Assembly (NCBI GenBank): GCA_018725485.1 | Contig: QLUP01000005.1 | Span: forward strand, 1 to 23,542 | Source: Candidatus Lithacetigena glycinireducens | Lineage (GTDB): Bacteria; Coprothermobacterota; HKB111 | DNA length: 23,542 nt | Direction of reading: 5' to 3' | Shown here: positions 17,442-23,317 of the stretch, piece by piece | Layout: each line of letters opens with the position of its first letter | Numbering within the stretch: the first letter of the stretch is position 1 | Program-made: the position numbers and the translations under genes | The notes under the pieces: model-generated | Database searches by the model: none | Told to the model about the DNA's origin: nothing | Seen by the model: the letters and a program-made list of their open reading frames with translations, nothing else

Positions 17442-18202
17442 TATTAATCTCCAACGACGATGGCATTCATTCTGAAGGTATATATAACTTAGTTGATGCT
17501 GTAAAAGATCTGGACGAAATTAAAGTTTTTGCTCCTGATAGCGAGCGAAGTGCTGTTTCTCATGGCTTGACTTTACATAAACCCTTAAGGATGGAAAAAA
17601 CTAATTTCAGAATTAATGACATTGAAGCATATGCAATAAACGGTACACCAGCTGATTGCGTGGTTCTCGGTCTGTATAAACTGAAAGAAAATAAACCTAA
17701 GTTGATTCTTTCGGGTATTAACAGAGGTCCTAATATTGGGGTTGATGTTTTTTATTCAGGAACACTGGCTGCAGCTGTAGAAGGTTATATAGCTGGATTA
17801 CCTGCTGTGGCCTTTTCTCTGGCCAGTTTTAACGACCTTCATTGGGAAACTGCTAAACGTGTTGCTTCATATATCACCCGCCTGGTAATTAAATATGGGT
17901 TACCTCCAAAAGTAGTTCTTAATGTAAATATTCCTAATATACCCTACGAAAAAATTAAAGGATACAAGTGTACAATTTTAGGGAAGTGGGAGTATCGCAA
18001 CCATCTTGAAGAAAAGATAGACCCCAGAAAAGATAGTTATTACTGGCTTTCCGAACACATTGTCCATATTCCAACAGGGGATGATAGTGATGTTAAAGCG
18101 GTAAGAGATGGTTTTGTATCTGTAACTCCACTTAGTTATGTTTTAGATTGTCCTGAATGCTTTTCAACGATTGCTCAGTGGTTTGTGAATCAGGAGGTGT
18201 GA
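17438..18202 (+). CDS. surE: 5'/3'-nucleotidase SurE
   Basis: A metal-dependent nucleoside monophosphate phosphatase, linked to stationary-phase survival in other bacteria. The 254-residue protein begins with ISNDDG, where Asp7 and Asp8 are metal ligands. Ser38 in DSERSAVS and Asn95 in SGINRGPNIG complete the metal site. NGTPADCV and YSGTLAAAVEG are also conserved. The length is normal. The ATG overlaps the ileS stop by four bases and has no Shine-Dalgarno, which suggests coupled translation. The last codons (CAG GAG GTG) double as the Shine-Dalgarno of obg. The TGA stop is in the same frame as obg, three bases before its proposed start. Confidence 0.95.
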   Translation: MILISNDDGIHSEGIYNLVDAVKDLDEIKVFAPDSERSAVSHGLTLHKPLRMEKTNFRINDIEAYAINGTPADCVVLGLYKLKENKPKLILSGINRGPNIGVDVFYSGTLAAAVEGYIAGLPAVAFSLASFNDLHWETAKRVASYITRLVIKYGLPPKVVLNVNIPNIPYEKIKGYKCTILGKWEYRNHLEEKIDPRKDSYYWLSEHIVHIPTGDDSDVKAVRDGFVSVTPLSYVLDCPECFSTIAQWFVNQEV

Positions 18203-18208
18203 TTAATT
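18193..18208 (+). promoter_or_regulatory. Strong Shine-Dalgarno and ATT start codon of obg
   Basis: GGAGGTG (18193-18199) lies in the last codons of surE. The in-frame codon 8 nt after GGAGG is ATT (18206-18208). No in-frame ATG, GTG or TTG exists between the surE stop and residue 107 of Obg, so ATT is the best start. It places methionine exactly where family members begin (M-F-[VL]-D). Confidence 0.75.
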
Positions 18209-19438
18209 TTTCTTGATAGAGTAAACTTAACCATCAAAGGTGGAAGAGGTGGTAAAGGGTCTTTTAGCTTTGAAAAAAGGAAGTATTTTCCCCGGGGAGG
18301 TCCCGATGGAGGGGATGGAGGGGACGGGGGAAATGTAATTCTGAGAGTATCTGAAAAACTTTACGATTTATCTGCTTTTTCCCATAAGACAGTATTCTTA
18401 GCTGAAGATGGATTACCAGGACAAAAAAGACAGAAAGCTGGAAGGTCTGGAAAAGACCTGATTATTGAGGTTCCTGCAGGTACCAGGGTAATAGATGTTC
18501 TCCAGGATCGGCTAATTATCGACATGATTAGCCCTCAACAGGAATATATCATTGCTAAAGGTGGCAGAGGTGGCAGAGGTAATGTTCATTTTAAATCTTC
18601 TACTAATAGGTCTCCGAGATATGCTGAGTGGGGTGAAATAGGAGATGAAAAATCTATAGTTTTAGACTTATCTCTTTTATTGGATGTAGCTATCCTGGGG
18701 GCTCCCAATAGTGGGAAATCTTTACTCTTAAATAAACTTACTAATGCCCAAGCGGAAGTGGATATTTATCCTTATACCACTAAGTCGCTCGTACCGGGAG
18801 TGTTAAAAAACGACCCTCCACTGGTGTTGGGAGAAATACCTTCCTTCAGGGATACTCAGGAAAATTTGAAGTACGCCAAACATTTCCAGAGAGCCAGGGT
18901 TTTTGTCTTAGTGTTAGATGTGTCTTCCGCTGAATCTGCTCAATGGTTATTAGATATTATTAATAGATATTCTTTAAAAAATATACTAATAGTATTTAAT
19001 AAAGTTGATTTAGTTAGCAGTGAGGAATTTATAAAAGAATTTCTTAGTGAACTTATTGAATTAACAGGCCATCAACCACCATATGTAAAGACATCTGCTG
19101 AAAGTGGCGAAGGAATTGTGGAGCTAAAGCAGGCCTTATATAATTTATATGCTATGCCTATCGCTCATGTTTTTGAAGTTTCTAAAGATAATAAATTTCT
19201 GGAGGAATTTCAGTTACCATTAGTAATTAAGTTAGAATCGGGAGATTTTGAGATAAAAAGCCATGAAATTGAAAAATCCCTCTCTTCTATTAATATCGAT
19301 ACCCGTCGAGGGATTCAGCTATTACAGAAAAAAATAAGAGATTCTGGTTTGGAAAAGCTTCTGATTAAAAAGGGTATAAAGCCTTATGACCGGGTTAAAA
19401 TTGGCGATACCTGGTTCACCTACTTAGCTGATGAGTGA
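18206..19438 (+). CDS. obg: GTPase Obg (CgtA), with ATT start and degenerate switch II
   Basis: A large-subunit ribosome assembly and stress-response GTPase. From ATT 18206 the protein is 410 residues. The N-terminal Obg fold (1-157) has the glycine-rich repeats GGPDGGDGGDGG (31-42) and GGRGGRGN. The G domain has G1 GAPNSGKS (165-172), G2 YTT, G4 NKVDL (265-269) and G5 SAES (297-300). The C-terminal OCT domain (about 335-410) contains RGIQLLQKKI and DRVKIGD. The normal G3 DLPGLIEGA is instead GEIPSFRDT (from 209): Asp to Glu, Gly to Ser, and about five switch II residues missing. GTP binding seems possible, but hydrolysis or switching may be altered. The first in-frame ATG (18524) would delete two-thirds of the Obg fold, so it is not the start. 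The 3' end overlaps nadD by 8 nt. Confidence 0.92.
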   Translation: MFLDRVNLTIKGGRGGKGSFSFEKRKYFPRGGPDGGDGGDGGNVILRVSEKLYDLSAFSHKTVFLAEDGLPGQKRQKAGRSGKDLIIEVPAGTRVIDVLQDRLIIDMISPQQEYIIAKGGRGGRGNVHFKSSTNRSPRYAEWGEIGDEKSIVLDLSLLLDVAILGAPNSGKSLLLNKLTNAQAEVDIYPYTTKSLVPGVLKNDPPLVLGEIPSFRDTQENLKYAKHFQRARVFVLVLDVSSAESAQWLLDIINRYSLKNILIVFNKVDLVSSEEFIKEFLSELIELTGHQPPYVKTSAESGEGIVELKQALYNLYAMPIAHVFEVSKDNKFLEEFQLPLVIKLESGDFEIKSHEIEKSLSSINIDTRRGIQLLQKKIRDSGLEKLLIKKGIKPYDRVKIGDTWFTYLADE

Positions 19439-20039
19439 TAAGAAATATGGTTTAATTGGAGGAACCTTTGACCCTGTGCATATCGGTCATTTATTAAATG
19501 CCCAGTATGCCATTGAGTTTCTGAACCTAACGAATTTTTTTTACATTCCGGCTTTTATTCCACCCCATAAACAGGATATTTTTATTACTCCCTACCACCA
19601 CCGGGTAAAGATGCTTGAATTAGCCTGTTTGAATAATGAAAAATTTGCTATTCTCAACCTGGAAAGGGAAAGAGGGGGAGTGTCTTATACAGTTGAAACT
19701 TTAAAGGAGTTAAGGAAACTCTGGGGAGAAAAAGTGGAGATCTATTATCTTTTAGGTACCGACTCATTCCTGGAACTTCCAACCTGGAAAAACCCCCGGG
19801 AAATATCTTCTTTAGCCAGGTTAGTTGTATTAATGAGAAATCAAAACTACTATCCCCTGGATGATTTTAAAAAAGTAAGGGACCTGCTTGTCCCCTCATC
19901 GGTTATGGAAATCCCGGGAAGGGTTATTGATATTAGAGCTTCAGAAATTAGAAAACGAGTAAAGCTTGGTCTGTCAATAAAGTATATGGTGACTAAGGAA
20001 GTTGAAGATTATATATATACAAATAAACTTTATAGTTAA
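19431..20039 (+). CDS. nadD: Nicotinate-nucleotide adenylyltransferase
   Basis: Adenylates nicotinate mononucleotide to deamido-NAD in NAD synthesis. The 202-residue nucleotidyltransferase has GGTFDPVHIGH (10-20) with the HxGH ATP-binding motif, FIPPHK, LLGTDSFLELPTWKNP and, near the C terminus, IDIRASEIRKRV. The last corresponds to the usual SSTxIR motif with Ala in place of one Ser or Thr. The length is normal. The ATG overlaps the obg coding end by 8 nt and has no visible Shine-Dalgarno, which fits translational coupling. The obg-nadD-rsfS order is common in bacteria and supports all three assignments. Confidence 0.95.
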   Translation: MSDKKYGLIGGTFDPVHIGHLLNAQYAIEFLNLTNFFYIPAFIPPHKQDIFITPYHHRVKMLELACLNNEKFAILNLERERGGVSYTVETLKELRKLWGEKVEIYYLLGTDSFLELPTWKNPREISSLARLVVLMRNQNYYPLDDFKKVRDLLVPSSVMEIPGRVIDIRASEIRKRVKLGLSIKYMVTKEVEDYIYTNKLYS

Positions 20040-20040
20040 A

Positions 20041-20056
20041 GGAGGAAAGAAAACTG
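20041..20056 (+). promoter_or_regulatory. Shine-Dalgarno and CTG start codon of rsfS
   Basis: AAAGGAGG ends at 20045, and the in-frame CTG at 20054-20056 follows GGAGG by 8 nt. No in-frame ATG, GTG or TTG occurs before 20222, which lies in the middle of the conserved domain. CTG is therefore the best start and yields a family-typical length. Confidence 0.7.
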
Positions 20057-20410
20057 GAGCAAACGGTAAATGATTTATTTAACAGGGTAGTAACATTATT
20101 ATGTAATTTACAGGTTGAACAACTGGTATCCATTGATGTAAGAAATAACATTGCTCTTTTTGATTACCTTGTAGTTGGGACTATCACTTCTTCAGCCCAC
20201 GCAGGGGGTGTTGTCAAAACTATGTTAGAGGACCGAGATTTAAAGAAGGTAATTATTGGCGTTGAAGGTGTGGATAAAAGCGGATGGATTTTAATTGATT
20301 TTGATCATTTTCTTCTAAACTTGATGGATGACCAGACCAGGGATTATTATCGCCTCGAAGATAAATGGTATAAATCTTCTATGGTAAAATTATGTGATAC
20401 GCCTGAGTGA
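20054..20410 (+). CDS. rsfS: Ribosomal silencing factor RsfS (Iojap family), CTG start
   Basis: Binds ribosomal protein uL14 on the 50S subunit and blocks joining with 30S during starvation or stationary phase. From CTG 20054 the protein is 118 residues, normal for the family (about 105-120). Conserved features are the IDVR strand (about 27-30), FDYLVVGTITSSAHAGGVVK (about 36-55), GVEGVDKSGWILIDFDHF and the C-terminal TRDYYRLEDKW. The usual SxxH is SSAH. The start is inferred from the 8-nt spacing to GGAGG and the absence of ATG, GTG or TTG. It lies 14 nt after nadD. The final three codons and the TGA stop form the 5' strand of the RNase P RNA P1 helix, so the two genes overlap by 11 nt. Confidence 0.9.
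   Translation: MEQTVNDLFNRVVTLLCNLQVEQLVSIDVRNNIALFDYLVVGTITSSAHAGGVVKTMLEDRDLKKVIIGVEGVDKSGWILIDFDHFLLNLMDDQTRDYYRLEDKWYKSSMVKLCDTPE
20382..20390 (+). promoter_or_regulatory. Extended -10 promoter candidate for rnpB inside rsfS
   Basis: TGGTAAAAT (TG at 20382-20383, TAAAAT at 20385-20390) lies 10-18 nt upstream of the P1 helix of RNase P RNA. A start about 7 nt downstream (near 20397) matches the expected RNA 5' end. No good -35 is visible. It resembles the TGGTATAAT upstream of ileS. Confidence 0.55.
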
Positions 20411-20752
20411 ATGTTTGCAACCGCATGCGTTGCTTTTAGCAACTCATGAGGAAAGTCCGGGCTCCATAGGGCAAAAGGCTGGGTAATACCCAGCGAGGGC
20501 GACCTCGGGAGAGTGCCACAGAGACTATACCGCCTGTTTATAACAGGTAAGGGTGCAAAGGTGGGGTAAGAGCCCACCGTGCAGAGGGTGACTGAAGCAG
20601 CAGGGTAAACCCCCTTTGGAGCAAGGCCAAATAGGAAGGCGACGACGGTGCCCCTCGAGCCTTCGGGTAGGCCGCTTGAGATGTTGAGTAATCAATATTC
20701 TTAGATAGATGGTTGCACCAGGACAGAACCCGGCTTATGGTTCACTCAGGCG
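20400..20752 (+). ncRNA. rnpB: RNase P RNA, bacterial type A
   Basis: The catalytic RNA that matures tRNA 5' ends. A perfect 12-bp P1 joins 20400-20411 with 20741-20752. P2 pairs GCAACC (20417-20422) with GGTTGC (20711-20716). P3 is a hairpin of CATG and GTTGC/GCAAC (20424-20448). Universal segments are GAGGAAAGTCCGGGCTCC (from 20448), CACAGAGA, GGTGCAAAGGTGGGGTAAGA, GGTAAACCCC, GAGCAAGGCCAAATAGG, AGATAGATGGTTGC and ACAGAACCCGGCTTA. The order and spacing match the E. coli-like type A rather than the Bacillus type B. A T-rich run (20753-20767) directly follows P1 and may serve as transcription end. The 5' strand overlaps the end of rsfS. Confidence 0.97.
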
Positions 20753-20787
20753 TTTATCTTATTTTTTGACAAAAAGAGGTATCACTT

Positions 20788-22314
20788 ATGTTTTACATAA
20801 CAACTCCTATATACTATGTTAATGCTCGTCCCCACCTGGGTACTACCTATACTACTGTAATTGCTGATGTTATAGCTCGTTATTACCGGTTGATGGGTGA
20901 AGATACCTTCTTTTTAACTGGTACCGACGAACATGGAATAAATATTCAGCGAATTGCGGAAAGCAAGCAAATTACACCCCAACAACATTGTGATGAAATT
21001 TCTTCAATTTTTCAAGAAACCTGGAGAAAACTGGGCATTCAATATGATGACTTTATCAGGACCTCTGAAGATAGGCATATTAAAATTGTACAAAAGGTGT
21101 TCGAGTCTTTACTTAACAAAGGTGTGCTGTACAAGGGCTTTTACAAAGGGTGGTATTGCCCTCATTGTGAATCCTATTATAATTTTGAGGAACTGGAAGA
21201 AGCTAACTGCCCTGTCCACCAAAACAAGGTTGATTATTTAGAGGAAGAGACCTATTTTTTCTCCTGGAGCAAATACCAGGAAAAGCTTTTAGAATACTAT
21301 GCTAACCACCCCGGTTTCGTGGTTCCCGAAAACAGGTACCGCGAGATTATTTCCTTTGTTGAAAGGGGATTAAAAGATATTTCAGTTAGTAGAACCAGCG
21401 TTAGCTGGGGAATCCCGGTAGTTAGCTCTCCTGAACATACCGTATATGTTTGGCTGGATGCCTTGCTGAATTACCTCAGTGCTGTGGGTTTTAATAGTGA
21501 TGGGGCTCTTTTTTCTTTCTGGTGGCCTCCAGGGGTGCAGGTGATGGCTAAAGACATTCTAAGGCAACACGCTGCCCTCTGGCCGGCTGTATTAATGGCT
21601 CTTGATTTACCTCTCCCTGGCCATATAATGGTACACGAATATTTTTTGGTGACAGGCTCTAGGATGTCAAAAACAAGAGGAAATGTTTTTGATCCATTAG
21701 TTTTAATTGATGAATTGAGTAAGTTATCCGGTGTAGACCCGCAAATTAGCACGGATGCTTTGAGATATTTTTTAATAAAAGATGGTCCAGAAAGGAATGA
21801 TTCAGATTTTAGTTTTGAGTCTTTTATTAACAGGTTCAAGGTTGATTTAGCCAATGACTGGGGTAACCTCATTAACAGAACTTTCGGGTTGATGCTCAGG
21901 GTAGGATTAAACAAAGTACCTGACCCTGATGAACTTTATGATAGCGAATTCAAAACTGAAATTCAGAAATATATTAAACTGTACCATCAGTGCTTCTTTC
22001 AGCTCAGCCCTAAGGAAGCTTTAAACCAAATTTGTGCAATTCTAAGGTTTTTAAACACTTATATTGATATCCACAGACCCTGGAGTGCCGAAGAGAAAAA
22101 AAGAGATAACTGCCTCTATCATATTCTTGAAGGAATTAGAATAGTTTCTATTCTTATGTTACCTTTCATGCCCTTTAGTTCTGAGTTAATACTCAGATCC
22201 TTGAACTACTGTACTGATAAATTAGATTTGAGAACAGAAACATCGTTATTTAAAATTAAACCTCATACGCCTATTTTTCTTAATTTACCTCCACTTTTTC
22301 CCAGGCTGAAATGA
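20788..22314 (+). CDS. metG: Methionyl-tRNA synthetase
   Basis: Charges initiator and elongator tRNA-Met. The 508-residue class Ia enzyme opens with FYITTPIYYVNARPHLGTTYT, where the HIGH signature reads HLGT (16-19). GTDEHG (45-50) follows. One zinc site is formed by Cys124, Cys127, Cys141 and His144. The KMSKS signature reads RMSKT (292-296). The layout matches the Thermus/Bacillus-type MetRS catalytic and anticodon-binding core, and the C-terminal EMAP-like tRNA-binding extension of some MetRS is absent. The start is ATG, 8 nt after AGAGG. It follows rnpB by 35 nt and overlaps tatD by four bases. Confidence 0.96.
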   Translation: MFYITTPIYYVNARPHLGTTYTTVIADVIARYYRLMGEDTFFLTGTDEHGINIQRIAESKQITPQQHCDEISSIFQETWRKLGIQYDDFIRTSEDRHIKIVQKVFESLLNKGVLYKGFYKGWYCPHCESYYNFEELEEANCPVHQNKVDYLEEETYFFSWSKYQEKLLEYYANHPGFVVPENRYREIISFVERGLKDISVSRTSVSWGIPVVSSPEHTVYVWLDALLNYLSAVGFNSDGALFSFWWPPGVQVMAKDILRQHAALWPAVLMALDLPLPGHIMVHEYFLVTGSRMSKTRGNVFDPLVLIDELSKLSGVDPQISTDALRYFLIKDGPERNDSDFSFESFINRFKVDLANDWGNLINRTFGLMLRVGLNKVPDPDELYDSEFKTEIQKYIKLYHQCFFQLSPKEALNQICAILRFLNTYIDIHRPWSAEEKKRDNCLYHILEGIRIVSILMLPFMPFSSELILRSLNYCTDKLDLRTETSLFKIKPHTPIFLNLPPLFPRLK

Positions 22315-23084
22315 TTAAGCTAATAGATAGTCACACTCATCTTAACTCCCATAAGTTATTACCACATTTAGACGATGTTATCAGGGAAAGCAATAAAATT
22401 GGTCTGATATCTATGTTAAATGTAGGGTATGATTTTTCTACCAGTCTTAAGGGAATAGAGATAGCTTCTAAATACCAGAATATTTATACCTCAGTAGGTC
22501 TTCACCCTAACGATATTAAAGGATTTAATGTTAAAACCTTAGAGGATTATAAGCGTTTATTAGAAAAACCCCGGGTGATTGCTATTGGAGAAGTAGGTCT
22601 TGATTATTTTAGAAATCCTGAACATAAAAACGACCAAAAAAAAGTTATGGAGTTTTTTATCGACCTTGCTTTACAGGCACAATTACCATTAATATTGCAT
22701 ATTAGAGATGCTTACAATGAATGTTATGATATGCTAAATTCGTTTAATGAATTACCCAGGATTATTTTTCATTGTTTTTCTGGTAATAAAAATGATGCTA
22801 AATTAGCTCTGGATTACGACAGCTGTATTTCCTTTGCTGGCAATATTACTTACCCCAAAGCTAATCTATTAAGAGATACTCTTTCTTCTATACCTCTAAA
22901 CAGAATACTCTTAGAAACGGATGCACCTTATTTGCCACCTCAATCTTTCAGGGGTAAAATATGTCAGCCTTCATTTATTCTGGAAACTTATTCCACAGTT
23001 GCAAAATTAAGAAAGGTTAGTTTGGAAAGTTTGAGCCAAACAATACTTGATAGTTATAATAAATTGTTTAGAGGTGTTGCATGA
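22311..23084 (+). CDS. tatD: TatD family metal-dependent hydrolase (DNase)
   Basis: A cytoplasmic TIM-barrel metallohydrolase; characterised family members are 3'-5' exonucleases acting on DNA and RNA. The 257-residue protein carries the complete metal set: His8 and His10 in DSHTHL, Glu94 in AIGEVGLDY, His130 in LHIRDA, His154 in FHCFSG and Asp204 in LLETDAPYL. The length is standard. The start overlaps the metG stop (ATGA), and CAGG lies 5 nt upstream. metG-tatD adjacency is widespread in Firmicutes and related bacteria, which supports both calls. Confidence 0.95.
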   Translation: MIKLIDSHTHLNSHKLLPHLDDVIRESNKIGLISMLNVGYDFSTSLKGIEIASKYQNIYTSVGLHPNDIKGFNVKTLEDYKRLLEKPRVIAIGEVGLDYFRNPEHKNDQKKVMEFFIDLALQAQLPLILHIRDAYNECYDMLNSFNELPRIIFHCFSGNKNDAKLALDYDSCISFAGNITYPKANLLRDTLSSIPLNRILLETDAPYLPPQSFRGKICQPSFILETYSTVAKLRKVSLESLSQTILDSYNKLFRGVA

Positions 23085-23317
23085 CTGAAAAAGTTGCTGA
23101 AAAAATTAATATTATCATCAATCAGAAATGGTGTAAAAAATGTGGGATATGTGTTTCTTTTTGCCCCACCAATGTCTTGGAGCTCGATGCTAAAATTGGT
23201 GTAATAGTTAAAGATATATCTGCTTGCATCAATTGTAAGCTTTGCGAACTGAGATGCCCGGATTTTGCTATTGAAGTAATTATAGAAGGCGATGAGAGAG
23301 AAAATACTGGTAGTTGA
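23081..23317 (+). CDS. Small 2x[4Fe-4S] ferredoxin-like protein (KorD-like)
   Basis: An electron-transfer protein predicted to hold two [4Fe-4S] clusters. The 78 residues contain CKKCGICVSFCP (Cys18, 21, 24, 28) and CINCKLCELRCP (Cys49, 52, 55, 59), each a full CxxCxxCxxxCP. This size and sequence style resemble the delta subunit of 2-oxoacid:ferredoxin oxidoreductases. No alpha, beta or gamma subunit gene is visible before the window ends, so it could instead be an independent ferredoxin. The ATG overlaps the tatD stop (ATGA) and follows AGAGGTG at normal spacing. Its 3' end overlaps the next gene by 26 nt in another frame. Confidence 0.85.
   Translation: MTEKVAEKINIIINQKWCKKCGICVSFCPTNVLELDAKIGVIVKDISACINCKLCELRCPDFAIEVIIEGDERENTGS

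Noticed and set aside
18524-19438. ATG 18524 as the start of obg
   Set aside because: It would remove the first 106 residues, including most of the glycine-rich Obg fold that is plainly encoded upstream in the same frame.
20222-20410. ATG 20222 as the start of a 62-residue gene
   Set aside because: It is internal to the RsfS domain; the conserved first half is encoded upstream in the same frame.
20347-20577. 76-codon minus-strand open frame across rnpB
   Set aside because: It lies over a structured RNA gene whose conserved segments explain the sequence.
20741-20767. Classical intrinsic terminator after rnpB
   Set aside because: The T-rich run follows the P1 strand, but the only stem is the long-range P1 helix and the T run is interrupted, so I did not list it separately.
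20766-20771. TTGACA as a -35 box for metG
   Set aside because: A -10 at the normal distance would fall inside the metG start region, and the bases there do not resemble TATAAT.
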